Shown here one piece after another: positions 1 to 8,956 of a DNA stretch of 64,000 nucleotides. Under the pieces are notes generated by a model. That model searched no databases. It had not been told where the DNA came from and saw only the letters and a list, made by a program, of their open reading frames with translations. This stretch comes from Ignavibacteriales bacterium (GTDB lineage: Bacteria; Bacteroidota; Ignavibacteria; Tepidaquicellales; Tepidaquicellaceae). Both the position numbers and the translations under genes were made by a program. The stretch is taken from NCBI GenBank assembly GCA_020635255.1, contig JACKAC010000002.1, forward strand, positions 620,001-684,000, in the 5' to 3' direction. Within the stretch, counting starts at the first letter, position 1; every line of letters begins with the position of its first letter.

Positions 1-839
1 TTTTTGGTTGATTTTCGCTTGCCAAGGTAAATTCCCGAAACGAGGCCCCCTACTGCGCCTGCAATAAAAAGAATTCCCATGTCATTGGAAGAGCCATTGA
101 GAAAATCTTTATCAATGAGAGGCATCTGGAATGACACGAATATAAATACAAGGCTTATCATGGTTGACATGAGTATTATTGCCAAAAGGACCTTATGCTT
201 CAGCACATAGCTGAGCCCGGTCTTTATCTGTCCAAATACCGTTTCATTTTTCTTTACTATTACAGGTTCGGTATATTTGACCTTTGAAATGAAGAATAGG
301 GAGACCAGATTGAAAATGAAAGCGGTAACTAATGTGCCGGCTACGGTAAAGGCAGAGATCAAAAAACTGAAACCGGATGAAGCAATAAGCTGTCCGGTCT
401 TTGCATTCGATGCGGCAGCCCCCATTACGCGGGGAAATTCGTTCTTGTCCGTTACCATATCTTGCACCATGGCTATCATGGATGGGTAGTATATAGAGAA
501 AAATGTTCCCAAGAGGAAAGAGAATGTCAATATCAAGGGCAAGGTTAAAAGCTTTAAAATAAACGTAAGAGCTACTATCAAAGCCAGAAGTACGAACATA
601 ATATTAAACCGTACAACTATTTTTCTGCGATTATAATTGTCGGCTACCACTCCACCAAGAACGCTGAATAAAAAGAAGGGAAGGTTTTGTAAGAATCCCA
701 CAAGTCCAAGATCGGCAGGCAGTCCTGTTAATTCATATGTTAACCAGACCATTGTGAGAAAGTTAAGATAAATGCTCACAAAAACGCTTATATCAGAAAT
801 AAAATAGTGTACGACGTTTCTTTTGACGTCTTTGTCCAT
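1..839 (-). CDS. MFS transporter, C-terminus off the left edge
   Basis: The minus strand is open from an ATG at 839 to base 1, about 279 codons, with no stop inside the window, so the gene is cut by the edge. The translation starts MDKDVKRNVVHYFISDIS and is a series of hydrophobic helices. A GGVVADNYNRRKIV segment after the second helix is the major-facilitator A-like motif (GxxxDxxxRR). The general layout resembles EntS-type or macrolide-efflux permeases, but the substrate cannot be read. It sits in the inner membrane and acts as a proton-coupled or facilitated transporter by family. It is divergent from the small membrane-protein genes that start at 961. Only the N-terminal two thirds is visible. 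Confidence 0.8.
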   Translation of the reverse strand, partial: MDKDVKRNVVHYFISDISVFVSIYLNFLTMVWLTYELTGLPADLGLVGFLQNLPFFLFSVLGGVVADNYNRRKIVVRFNIMFVLLALIVALTFILKLLTLPLILTFSFLLGTFFSIYYPSMIAMVQDMVTDKNEFPRVMGAAASNAKTGQLIASSGFSFLISAFTVAGTLVTAFIFNLVSLFFISKVKYTEPVIVKKNETVFGQIKTGLSYVLKHKVLLAIILMSTMISLVFIFVSFQMPLIDKDFLNGSSNDMGILFIAGAVGGLVSGIYLGKRKSTK

Positions 840-960
840 GTAAGAAATCGGGATAGTACCCGGCTCACTAAAATAAGAAATAAATTTATAACATCATAAT
901 TTTTGTCAGGTAAAAATTTTCCGATTTTTTTGGTATATTGTATAAATAAAAACTTCTTTT

Positions 961-1212
961 ATGTTATCATTATTGTGGACTATACTTATCGGACTTGTTG
1001 TGGGAGCCCTTGCAAGGTTTATTGTGCCGGGTAAAGAGAAACACGGATGTATTTTTACTATCCTTCTTGGTATAGGGGGTTCTGTTTTGTTTACCTATCT
1101 GGGTAGATGGATAGGTCTTTATTCAGAGGGTGATACAGCCGGCTTCTTCGGAGCATTTGCGGGTGCTGTAATAATCCTGCTTTTATACAGAATGATCTTC
1201 GTAAAAAAATAG
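961..1212 (+). CDS. GlsB/YeaQ/YmgE family small membrane protein
   Basis: An 83-residue protein with three glycine-rich membrane segments (about residues 3-21, 30-50 and 59-79). The first contains GLVVGALARFIVPGK, the signature of the transglycosylase-associated / GlsB-YeaQ-YmgE family. Length and topology match the family, whose members are stress-linked inner-membrane proteins of unclear biochemistry; transglycosylase activity is not established. It is followed after 6 bases by a DUF2752 gene and is probably the first gene of a three-gene run of small membrane proteins. Confidence 0.8.
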   Translation: MLSLLWTILIGLVVGALARFIVPGKEKHGCIFTILLGIGGSVLFTYLGRWIGLYSEGDTAGFFGAFAGAVIILLLYRMIFVKK

Positions 1213-1218
1213 TTATCA

Positions 1219-1548
1219 TTGCGCACTACTTTTCAAAATGACCTCAAAAGAGCTTACTCCATTCTCTGGATCTTATTTAGTTCTGTAATGCTATTCATGT
1301 TTGCTTTTTTAATATTTGCAGACGAAAATCTTATATACGGCGCATCATCAGTGCTTCAGGGTCATCATGAAGGAACATGTGCATTTTGCGGCATGACGAG
1401 AAGCTTCGTCAGTCTTGCAAAGGGGAATTTCTCCGGTGGTTCTGTTAATGAAGCGGCTATCCCGCTTTTTTCAATCCTTGTTTTGAATCAAATCGTATTC
1501 ATAATATTTATATTTCAAAAATCCTTAAAAAGAAAATCTAATATATGA
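1219..1548 (+). CDS. DUF2752 family membrane protein
   Basis: A 109-residue protein with a CAFCGMTRSF motif at residues 54-63, the CxxCGxTR hallmark of DUF2752, flanked by membrane helices at about 15-33 and 82-100. The two cysteines could bind a metal or form a disulfide, but no function is established for the family. The start used is a TTG at 1219, six bases after the previous stop; an internal ATG at residue 24 would cut into the first helix and is less likely. Its stop overlaps the start of the next gene by 4 bases (ATGA), which indicates translational coupling. Confidence 0.7.
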   Translation: MRTTFQNDLKRAYSILWILFSSVMLFMFAFLIFADENLIYGASSVLQGHHEGTCAFCGMTRSFVSLAKGNFSGGSVNEAAIPLFSILVLNQIVFIIFIFQKSLKRKSNI

Positions 1549-1790
1549 ACACTCTTAACATTATTTGGGGATCATTATCTATTCTTGGAATGATATTTGG
1601 GTTTATACCGTGCTTCGGCGCATTTAATTGGATCAATATACCTTTCGCAGGCGTTGGTGTGATACTGGGTATAGTAGGAATAGCTGTTGAGAAGGGTAAC
1701 AAGAATGGATCTATAGCCGGGTTGATAATGTGTTTGGTTGCGGCATTGTTTGGCGCGGTAAGGCTTCTAATGGGCGGGGGAGTAGTCTAG
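1545..1790 (+). CDS. Small DUF4190-like membrane protein
   Basis: An 81-residue hydrophobic protein with two or three membrane segments. GVGVILGIVGIAVEKGNKNGSIA resembles the turn of DUF4190-type proteins, where a small polar loop (here EKGNKNGS) links two glycine-rich helices. Family assignment is tentative. It is coupled to the DUF2752 gene by a 4-base overlap, a pairing that suggests a shared membrane role. Its stop overlaps the stop of the convergent GtrA gene by 4 bases, so no terminator separates them. Confidence 0.55.
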   Translation: MNTLNIIWGSLSILGMIFGFIPCFGAFNWINIPFAGVGVILGIVGIAVEKGNKNGSIAGLIMCLVAALFGAVRLLMGGGVV

Positions 1791-2209
1791 GCTTCCGATT
1801 CTTTTTTTTGGAACGTCCATAAATGATTTAGAGCGAAGTTAATTATCATACCAAGTCCTATGCCAATTAGGTTTGCGATGAGGTAATGCATCCCTGCTGA
1901 ATCAGTCAGCACTAGGAGGGTAATGTAATTAACTCCTCCGGAAAAGGCAGTAACCATATGATAACGCAAAAGTCTTGTCCAGACTTTGTGTTTTTTTCTT
2001 TCCTTCCAGGTCCAGATGTTGTTCCATAAAAAATTATTCAGTATCGAGAGCTCGATGGCAACTATCGAAGCGATCTTTAGATCGATATTCAAATAATCTA
2101 CCTGTAACGCCAATAACCCCTGGTTCACCGCGATCCCGCTTATCCCGACGAGAGCGAATTTAAGGAAGGTGCCTTTTAGCGAGAATATTTTATCAAGTAG
2201 GTTACTCAT
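1787..2209 (-). CDS. GtrA family membrane protein
   Basis: A 140-residue protein with four predicted membrane helices in the GtrA arrangement. It has the N-terminal FLKFALVGISGIAVNQG and the WNNIWTWKERKK loop with conserved aromatics, and ends FALNHLWTFQKK. GtrA-like proteins are thought to help translocate or position polyprenyl-linked sugars for surface glycosylation. It overlaps the upstream GT39-type glycosyltransferase gene by 8 bases, so the two are almost certainly co-transcribed and probably work together on lipid-linked sugar transfer. Confidence 0.85.
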   Translation of the reverse strand: MSNLLDKIFSLKGTFLKFALVGISGIAVNQGLLALQVDYLNIDLKIASIVAIELSILNNFLWNNIWTWKERKKHKVWTRLLRYHMVTAFSGGVNYITLLVLTDSAGMHYLIANLIGIGLGMIINFALNHLWTFQKKESEA

Positions 2210-3683
2210 TTATGTATTTTGAGTAAGGATTGGGGAAGGATTTTTTCAGTCCCTTGCAGAACCATATCTCGAATACCTGCGCTTCACTGTCCCCTCTGTA
2301 TGTAGGAACGGTATGAAGGAGCTCGAATTCAGTGAAATAGTCTTTGCACAAAGTAGTCGGATCATCGTGAAATCTGTCTGTTGTAATGAATAGAGCATTT
2401 TTTCCAATGTTATCTTTTGTCTTATCCCAGAATGCGTAACTGTAAGGCGCTTCATCATTGAAAACGAAAACGTTGTACCTGCCACCTGAAGCAAAGTCGA
2501 ACTCACCCGATAGGAACCACTTATGAGTAAAAACAAACGTTGTTCGGTCATCCATTATTCTCATGGAATTAATCTTATAATAAACCTCTTCCCATCCCTG
2601 ACCGTCGAGAGTAACGTCCGGAGTCTTTTCGATAGGTAAAAATCCTGTTAGAGCCTGTATGTTTACTATTATCAGAGCGGCGAGCGTAACTCCTCCCGTG
2701 CTGTAAAAGAATAATTTTTGCTTTCCGATAGACCATTTCCCTATCCATACTCCGGCGGTTAATATTGCAGCGAGGTATCCGGGCATCGGCCAGTGAGGCA
2801 TGATCTGCCGTGTCGCTCCTACCAGTGTGAATGCAATAATAGGGAGCGCGGCAAACGGAATGATCCAATTTAATTGCGGGTCTTTTCTGGCTCTGAAAAG
2901 GGCAATTATTAGAACTATCATTACCCATGGAAGGAGGTATCCGGCCTGAACAAAAACTCCCTGCAGGAATGTATTCAAGGAGAAGTTGGTTACACCTGTA
3001 CTTTTACCGAACTGGTAAGCGTATGAAACCCAATTATGCTGGTAGTTCCAATATATATTTGGCGAGAAGATCACCACACTCAACAGTATTCCTATATACA
3101 GGTAAGGACTTAGTAAATATTTTCTCCAATCTCTATAGAAAATAAGTACAAAGAAAAGTCCGCCGAGAAGGAGAACGGCATGGTATTTTGAAAGGAATGC
3201 AAGACCCAGCCATGTCCCGGTCAGCAAAAAGTATTTTGTGTTCCCGGTTTCCTTTAATCGCACAAGGCTCAAGATAAATAATAACATAAATAAGCCGAAT
3301 GCGTTATCAGGTATAACAAATGCCCCCATGCCAATAAGGAAATAGGGGATAATAGATCCAAGTATCAGGCTTATTCTGGCTGAATTTTGACCTGACAGTC
3401 TGTTTGCGATATCATAGATAAGCGCAAGTGAAATAATATAAATGATCAGAGCGCCAAAGCGGAGTGTAAAGGAAGTAAATGTTCCGGTAAGAAATAAACC
3501 GATCGAGGCAGTTGCCATGACCATGGGAGGATGATCGAAATACCCCCATGCAGGATGAAAGGAATAACATCCGTAGTAAGATTCGTCGAACCCCGGAGGG
3601 ACAATAAAGGAGGTAATAATTCTTACGATTGTTCCCGCAAGCAGTATATATAATGCTGTTCTGTCCTTAAAAAGCGTGAGCAT
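2202..3683 (-). CDS. Glycosyltransferase family 39 (ArnT/PMT-like)
   Basis: A 493-residue polytopic GT-C enzyme. The first periplasmic loop has the acidic pair GFDESYYGCY (D33/E34) and a following YFDHPPM (D50-H51), as in PMT_2/ArnT-type transferases that use polyprenyl-phosphate sugars. About ten membrane helices follow, then a soluble C-terminal region from about residue 360. The acceptor is not readable; lipid A, other envelope glycans or protein are all possible. It forms an overlapping pair with the GtrA gene downstream. The ATG at 3683 is followed directly by a plausible first helix. Confidence 0.85.
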   Translation of the reverse strand: MLTLFKDRTALYILLAGTIVRIITSFIVPPGFDESYYGCYSFHPAWGYFDHPPMVMATASIGLFLTGTFTSFTLRFGALIIYIISLALIYDIANRLSGQNSARISLILGSIIPYFLIGMGAFVIPDNAFGLFMLLFILSLVRLKETGNTKYFLLTGTWLGLAFLSKYHAVLLLGGLFFVLIFYRDWRKYLLSPYLYIGILLSVVIFSPNIYWNYQHNWVSYAYQFGKSTGVTNFSLNTFLQGVFVQAGYLLPWVMIVLIIALFRARKDPQLNWIIPFAALPIIAFTLVGATRQIMPHWPMPGYLAAILTAGVWIGKWSIGKQKLFFYSTGGVTLAALIIVNIQALTGFLPIEKTPDVTLDGQGWEEVYYKINSMRIMDDRTTFVFTHKWFLSGEFDFASGGRYNVFVFNDEAPYSYAFWDKTKDNIGKNALFITTDRFHDDPTTLCKDYFTEFELLHTVPTYRGDSEAQVFEIWFCKGLKKSFPNPYSKYINE

Positions 3684-3718
3684 TTTATAATTTACCTGTT
3701 TCGAAGGATTATATTAAG

Positions 3719-4906
3719 CTAAATATAAGAATTTTTTCTTTTCTTATTTCGAATCTTTCTATAAATAAAATATATAAGGAGCAGATAGGGGATTAAGATC
3801 AGTACGCGGATCAAGTATGATTGGAAATAATTTACTTTTGCCGTGAATGGATTTGAAGGAGGTGCGCCTCCGTCATAGCGTATTACCGGATTCAGATAAA
3901 GAAATGATACAGAGTCGGGGGTATTTACAACAGCGCGCAAGTAAGTGTCTTCGGGCTTAAATGTATATGAGATGCTATCGCTATTACCGGATTCGGCCTT
4001 TACAATACCATTGTCGCCGATAAGCTTAATGTTTGCCGGCATATTAAATTTGTAATTCACTGTCATCGAATCGATGGTCACACTTTCCAGGATAAGCGGA
4101 TTTTCAAAATTTTTTCCTTTAAGTCCGACCGCTTTACCGGTCTTTAATGAGTTCATGATGTCGTCAGCATTTTTATCGGGAGAATTGACCAGCGTCCAGC
4201 ATACACCTGTTTCAACCGGATCATTTATATCATGTGTATCATCATCAGAGATTAGCCAGACAGCTTTACCGGATGAAAGCGCAGAGTCCCAGTAAACATC
4301 TGACACTCTATAATGATTAAGGACTTCCATCAGATCATACCCGGACAGGTAACGTAGTTCGTGCGGAGTATGTCCATTATGAAATGCGGGGTGAGCTATC
4401 GCCAGCATTTTCGAATCCTTCTTCAGTTCATTAATGAGATACTGCTTTGCGCTCGTATTTAGGTAAATAGGTATATCGAAATAGGAAGGGCTTTCCGCAC
4501 CGAATACAAGCCTGTGAGCCTTGGTTGTATTGTATCCGTGCTCATATACTGAAAGAGAGGATGGATTTCCCGGCGGGTAAGTCAGGTATATTTTGTGATA
4601 ATTTGATAAATAGATAAGATCGTAATTTTCCTGCCTGTATTTTTGAATTACTTCCTCTTCAGTCTGCTTTCCGTTAGTGAGACCTCCCCATGCGTAAGAA
4701 TGAGCGTGAAAATTTGCTTTGTACCAGTGCGGATATAAATTGTCGTATGGATTGTACAGCCGATCTCCTGTGAAGGGTTTTGGCTCGGGAAAGTCGTAGA
4801 TCTCCGAAACAAAATATCCATAAGCAATGTAAGTGATGAAAACGAATAATAAAAAAAGGACCAGATAAAGCGGGAATTTAAGGATTCTAAGGACGGGTTT
4901 ACTCAT
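3719..4906 (-). CDS. Membrane-anchored PHP-domain phosphoesterase-like protein
   Basis: A 395-residue protein with a membrane helix at about 11-31, a large soluble domain and a second helix near 365-385 followed by a basic tail. The soluble domain carries metal-ligand-like motifs of the PHP superfamily: FHAHS (H67, H69), IAHPAFH (H172) and SDDDTHD (D221-D223, H225). PHP enzymes hydrolyse phosphate esters with a metal cluster. Having anchors at both ends places the catalytic domain outside the inner membrane if the N-terminus is cytoplasmic. The substrate is unknown. It lies 36 bases upstream of the GT39 gene on the same strand and may belong to that unit. Confidence 0.65.
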   Translation of the reverse strand: MSKPVLRILKFPLYLVLFLLFVFITYIAYGYFVSEIYDFPEPKPFTGDRLYNPYDNLYPHWYKANFHAHSYAWGGLTNGKQTEEEVIQKYRQENYDLIYLSNYHKIYLTYPPGNPSSLSVYEHGYNTTKAHRLVFGAESPSYFDIPIYLNTSAKQYLINELKKDSKMLAIAHPAFHNGHTPHELRYLSGYDLMEVLNHYRVSDVYWDSALSSGKAVWLISDDDTHDINDPVETGVCWTLVNSPDKNADDIMNSLKTGKAVGLKGKNFENPLILESVTIDSMTVNYKFNMPANIKLIGDNGIVKAESGNSDSISYTFKPEDTYLRAVVNTPDSVSFLYLNPVIRYDGGAPPSNPFTAKVNYFQSYLIRVLILIPYLLLIYFIYRKIRNKKRKNSYI

Positions 4907-4918
4907 CGGTTTTTATTG

Positions 4919-5005
4919 CAGAGAGTGCGGGATTCGAACCCGCGATGACATTGCTGCCATACACACTTTCCAGGCGTGCCTCTTCAACCACTCGAGCAAC
5001 TCTCT
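4919..5005 (-). tRNA. tRNA-Ser (anticodon GGA)
   Basis: An 87-nt cloverleaf on the minus strand. The acceptor AGAGAGT pairs with ACTCTCT, and the D-stem is the 3-bp form (CTC/GAG) usual for serine. The anticodon stem CACGC/GTGTG encloses CTGGAAA, giving anticodon GGA. There is a long variable arm (TGGCA-GCAA-TGTCA), the T-arm is GCGGG-TTCGAAT-CCCGC, and the discriminator is G73. CCA is not encoded. The long variable arm and G73 both support serine. Confidence 0.95.
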
Positions 5006-5028
5006 GTAGTTTAAATGCTTGATATTCA

Positions 5029-5066
5029 AGCAATAAGGAAAAAGAACGATCTTTTTCCTTATTGCT
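5029..5066. terminator. Perfect 17-bp stem hairpin, probable terminator
   Basis: AGCAATAAGGAAAAAGA (5029-5045) is followed by ACGA and then its exact complement to 5066. It lies 40 bases past the stop of the arylsulfotransferase-like gene (5107-6888, minus) and 24 bases before the 5' end of tRNA-Ser. There is no long U-run beyond the stem, so it may be a terminator helped by the internal T-tract or an RNA-processing hairpin. A second small hairpin (CTTGA-TAT-TCAAG, 5019-5031) abuts it. Confidence 0.5.
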
Positions 5067-5106
5067 AATTTAACTCAATACACTTCTTATTTCAATATAA
5101 ATACAA

Positions 5107-6888
5107 CTACTTTAGCAGTATCATTTTCTTTGTTTCAGAGTACGTATCGGTCACAAGGTTATAAAAATAAACTCCGCTAGCGAGGTTAGATCCATTAAAT
5201 TGCGCATAATGCTCACCGGCTGACAGGTCGCTATTTATCAATACCGAGACAACCCTACCCAGTATATCATAAACCTTTAGAGATACTTTTGTTTGCCGGG
5301 GTATATTAAAAGTAATAACAGTGCTTGGGTTAAATGGATTCGGATAGTTTTGATTAAGCACGTAATCATCCGGATATGGAGAGTCGGGTTGATTATATGT
5401 ATACTTGAATGCCCTATAGGATACATAGCCGGGGTCAAGTGACATTTCGTAAACAATCTTACCCAGGGGGGTAACCTCGGTTACGTTTGGCTGGGTAAAA
5501 CCCCACCCAATTAGTGTGTTTCCGTTAGAAAGTCTCTGAGCATTTCCCATTGCAGGCGAGTGAACGGTTTTATCATGGTCAAACTGCCATACCAGAGTAG
5601 CAGTTTTATTTATCTCATCCAGTTCATACTCGATCACTCTGGAATAGTAAGGATCATGGAAATTACCATTATCAAACAATGTAATTCTTCCTGGAGCGAT
5701 TCTTCGGGCATCATGTTGATGAGAAAATCTCCGATCGTCATTTACAAATGTAAACTGGTTTTTCTTTCCTCCTAATCTCCAAATAATCTTTCCGGTTTTC
5801 CTGTCTATCTTTGTAATTTCGTCAAGGTGTCTGGAAGACACAAGCAAATTCCCGTCATAATCGGGTTCTATAGAATTTCCGTGGGCATAGTCGATTTTTG
5901 ATGCGGTGAAATCTTCATGTGAGGCATCTGTAATCTCCATTTCTTCCCAACTTCTCCATTGGTACACTACATTTTTATCTTTGTCCAGTTCCTGTACTAT
6001 CAATCCTGCAACCAGTGCATTTGTGTCGCCTCCTGTAACAATTTGACTCATGTCAACTTCAACAGTGTCATAGCCCATTATTAACATGTTACCATTACCG
6101 AGTACGAGTAATTCGTGAAGGTCTGTTGTATACCCATTCCCGCAGGAAACTGAATCGATTACATTAAAATTTGAATCGAGTATATAAAATAAACTTTTTG
6201 CTAAACTGCAATATGAATATGTTCCGTTTATCTGTTTTTTAAAATCTACACTCGGACCAAAGGTTGACTGTGACAATAAAAGCGATCCCGAGTTGTCGTA
6301 AATAGTCAGATAGGGGGTAAATGTTACAGTATCTCCCCTAAATCCGCTAATAAATATTCTGCCGTGTGAGGGATTTAGATTAACAGCTACATTGGCGTTT
6401 GGTTCGCTTCCCGGATCATCAACATCATTATTGAATAATTTGAAATCGATTTTGCTGTATGGAATGCGTGTTTCGTAGGGATCGAAGTTCGTAAAATCCA
6501 CTACGGTGCGTGGATTTCTAACATTGAATGAAAATGAATACTGATTGATCGTATTTCCTGATATAGTTCCTAAGCCTGCACCTATATTCACATTGACTGT
6601 TTCTGAATTATTAAATGGAATATCCGGCTTGAATATTAAAGTATTTCCATCCTTTGCCAAAAATAGCATACCCGTATGTGATCCACTTGTACTGCCGGTA
6701 ACACTAACAATGGAATTATCTATTGTTGCTTGGTTTATTTCTTCAAAAACCGAAAATATGATTGTTTCATTAACTGTACAATTATTCGCGTTTGATTGTG
6801 GAGAGTGATATACGATGTCTATATTATCAGCATATGAAAAGTGAGAGGAAATTAATAAGACAAATAGGGAGATAAAAAGTCCTTTCAT
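5107..6888 (-). CDS. Secreted arylsulfotransferase-like protein with T9SS domain
   Basis: A 593-residue protein with a signal peptide (about 1-20). An N-terminal Ig-like/Big_5-type domain follows (about 25-125, with a FSVFEEINQATIDNSIVSV edge). The beta-propeller then matches the arylsulfotransferase (ASST) family: HGNSIEPDYDGNLLVSSRH, then KIIWRLGGKKNQF, SHQHDARRI and ITLFDNGN. The histidines in HGN and QHD lie where ASST uses histidine in sulfuryl transfer, though some family members may only be structural. The C-terminus is a T9SS type A sorting domain (NYPNPFNPSTVITF ... SGVYFYNL ... TKKMILLK), implying export across the outer membrane and surface attachment. It is the downstream member of a tandem pair with the gene at 6951-8807. 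Confidence 0.85.
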   Translation of the reverse strand: MKGLFISLFVLLISSHFSYADNIDIVYHSPQSNANNCTVNETIIFSVFEEINQATIDNSIVSVTGSTSGSHTGMLFLAKDGNTLIFKPDIPFNNSETVNVNIGAGLGTISGNTINQYSFSFNVRNPRTVVDFTNFDPYETRIPYSKIDFKLFNNDVDDPGSEPNANVAVNLNPSHGRIFISGFRGDTVTFTPYLTIYDNSGSLLLSQSTFGPSVDFKKQINGTYSYCSLAKSLFYILDSNFNVIDSVSCGNGYTTDLHELLVLGNGNMLIMGYDTVEVDMSQIVTGGDTNALVAGLIVQELDKDKNVVYQWRSWEEMEITDASHEDFTASKIDYAHGNSIEPDYDGNLLVSSRHLDEITKIDRKTGKIIWRLGGKKNQFTFVNDDRRFSHQHDARRIAPGRITLFDNGNFHDPYYSRVIEYELDEINKTATLVWQFDHDKTVHSPAMGNAQRLSNGNTLIGWGFTQPNVTEVTPLGKIVYEMSLDPGYVSYRAFKYTYNQPDSPYPDDYVLNQNYPNPFNPSTVITFNIPRQTKVSLKVYDILGRVVSVLINSDLSAGEHYAQFNGSNLASGVYFYNLVTDTYSETKKMILLK

Positions 6889-6950
6889 ACTAAAAAATTT
6901 TATGGTTTATTAATTTGACATTCTTTTAAAAGAATTGTTTAAAATTCCCC

Positions 6951-8807
6951 CTACTTTAAAAGAACCATCTTTTTTGTTTCTACAAAACCGCTAGCGATCA
7001 GTTTGTAGAAATAAACTCCACTCGAAAGATTTTGTGCATTCCACAATATGTTATAATTACCTGGATTAAGTTCCTGGTTGACGAGTTTCGCTACTTCCCG
7101 TCCCAGTATATCATATATATATAATTTTACATTCGATTGTAAAGGTATATTAAAGCTTATCGTTGTTGCCGGGTTAAACGGATTAGGATAATTTTGTCCA
7201 AGATTATATGTCTCTGGAATCGGATTTTCCGGCTGATCAAAAGTAAATCTAAATGCCCTGTAACACCAAAGCGAATCCGGATTTGCCATCTCAAAAAGGA
7301 TATTACCCTGTGGGTCAACTTCCGTAATATTTGGGTAACCGGCGGCTCCCCAGCCAATTACAGTATTGCCGTTAGGTAGCCTCTGGGTATTACCCATTGC
7401 AAATGCAAAGACCTCTTTATTATGATCAAATTGCCATACAAGTGTAGCAGTTTTATTTACTTCGTCAAGTTCGTATTCGACTGCTCTTGAATAGGGCGGG
7501 CTGTGGAAATTACCGTTGTCGAAAAGTGTTATACGCCCCGGGGCTATTCTTCTGGCATCATGCTGATGAGAAAAACCTATCGGATCATTTATAAATGTGA
7601 ACTGGTTTTTCTTTCCGCCCAGTCTCCACATGATATCGCCCGTAATGCGGTTTATTTTAATGATTTGGTCCGTATGTCGGAATGAGCAGATTAAATTTCC
7701 GTCGTAATCATATTCAAGTGAGTTACCGTGAACATAGTCCAATTTTGGTGCTGTCATGTTTTCATGAGTAGCTTCTGTTATCTCCAGATGATCCCAACTT
7801 CTCCATTGAAATATGACATTCTTATCATTGTCCAGCTCCTGTATCACAAGCCCTAATACCTGGCAATTTGTATCGCCTCCGGGAACGATCTTACTCATGT
7901 CTATTATTACCGGGTCATAGCTCATCAATACAAAATGCCCGTTGTCAAGAAATTGCAGATCATGCTGATCCGTTTCATATCCATTTCTGCAATAAAAAGA
8001 GTCAATGAAATTAAGGTCGGTGTCAAACATGTAATAATTGCTTGTCTTGACATTATTGTAAACGAACCTGTCTGCGCCGATCTTCTTGAAATCCGTTGCA
8101 TAAGGCTCGATCCTTTTGTAATAGTATACGTCGCCTGAATTTTCGAATATTATCAGATATGGATTAGGTGTTATTGTAATATCATCTTCTTGAGGATACT
8201 GTATTGATTCCTCATGGTTATTCCCTCCATTAAAATTCGCCATGTTAAAGTTCGTAAAAAATAACCTGCCGTATGATGGGTTAAAATTATTTACTATACT
8301 GATCCGGGGAAAGTCAGCCGGTAGGGGATCATCTAAATTGTTTTGGTAAAATAGCGGTCTATAAGTCTTGCCTTCAAATTCCGATTGGAAAGAATTAAAC
8401 GGTCGAATCTGGTCAGGGTTATCTCTAATTATAAATGTGATCGACTTTGGGTTAAGATTTTCTCCGTCTGTAGTTTTAATACCATTGTTGATATTAACTG
8501 TCACGGTGTCCGACCACATAAAGTAAGAACTTGGCTTAAAGATTATAGTCTTACCGTCACTCGATAAAAAAGTAGTACCGGTGTAATTGTTTTTCAATCT
8601 GCCTGACACATTGATGATACCGCTGGTACTTATGGTGCTTTCATTGATCGGTTTATTTGCCGAAATTATAATTGTTTCTTCCGGGCGAAGGTACTTTGCG
8701 CCATCTATTGGAGAAGTGTAAACAATTTCAATGTTATCTGAATAGCAAATATTAACACTGACTAGTATTAATATTGTAATTAAGGGAGTAATAATGCTAT
8801 ATCTCAA
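6951..8807 (-). CDS. Secreted arylsulfotransferase-like protein with T9SS domain (paralog)
   Basis: A 618-residue paralog of the 5107-6888 product, with the same order: signal peptide, Ig-like domain, ASST-type propeller (HGNSLEYDYDGNLICSFRH, WRLGGKKNQFTFIND, SHQHDARRI, LFDNGNFH) and a C-terminal T9SS sorting domain. It differs mainly by an acidic/asparagine-rich insertion near residues 190-215 that the paralog lacks. The 62-base gap to the downstream paralog suggests one transcript and a local gene duplication. As with its partner, sulfotransferase activity is inferred from family motifs; the donor and acceptor are unknown. Confidence 0.85.
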   Translation of the reverse strand: MRYSIITPLITILILVSVNICYSDNIEIVYTSPIDGAKYLRPEETIIISANKPINESTISTSGIINVSGRLKNNYTGTTFLSSDGKTIIFKPSSYFMWSDTVTVNINNGIKTTDGENLNPKSITFIIRDNPDQIRPFNSFQSEFEGKTYRPLFYQNNLDDPLPADFPRISIVNNFNPSYGRLFFTNFNMANFNGGNNHEESIQYPQEDDITITPNPYLIIFENSGDVYYYKRIEPYATDFKKIGADRFVYNNVKTSNYYMFDTDLNFIDSFYCRNGYETDQHDLQFLDNGHFVLMSYDPVIIDMSKIVPGGDTNCQVLGLVIQELDNDKNVIFQWRSWDHLEITEATHENMTAPKLDYVHGNSLEYDYDGNLICSFRHTDQIIKINRITGDIMWRLGGKKNQFTFINDPIGFSHQHDARRIAPGRITLFDNGNFHSPPYSRAVEYELDEVNKTATLVWQFDHNKEVFAFAMGNTQRLPNGNTVIGWGAAGYPNITEVDPQGNILFEMANPDSLWCYRAFRFTFDQPENPIPETYNLGQNYPNPFNPATTISFNIPLQSNVKLYIYDILGREVAKLVNQELNPGNYNILWNAQNLSSGVYFYKLIASGFVETKKMVLLK

Positions 8808-8892
8808 TTTTCCTTATAAAGTTCATGATTTCGTTAAGATTTATTAACATAGACTTTAAGCGGAAAATATTAAAGAGAAAATATTATACCAT

Positions 8893-8917
8893 ATAAAAAA
8901 AGCGGCTATAAGCCGCT
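8893..8917 (-). terminator. Rho-independent terminator of the NlpC/P60 gene
   Basis: AGCGGCT-ATA-AGCCGCT (8901-8917) is a perfect 7-bp hairpin. On the minus strand it is followed by a run of seven T. It lies 40 bases past the stop of the NlpC/P60 gene. Confidence 0.8.
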
Positions 8918-8956
8918 AAGGAGGTGAGGATCTACTGCTTTTGTTTCTCTATTGAA

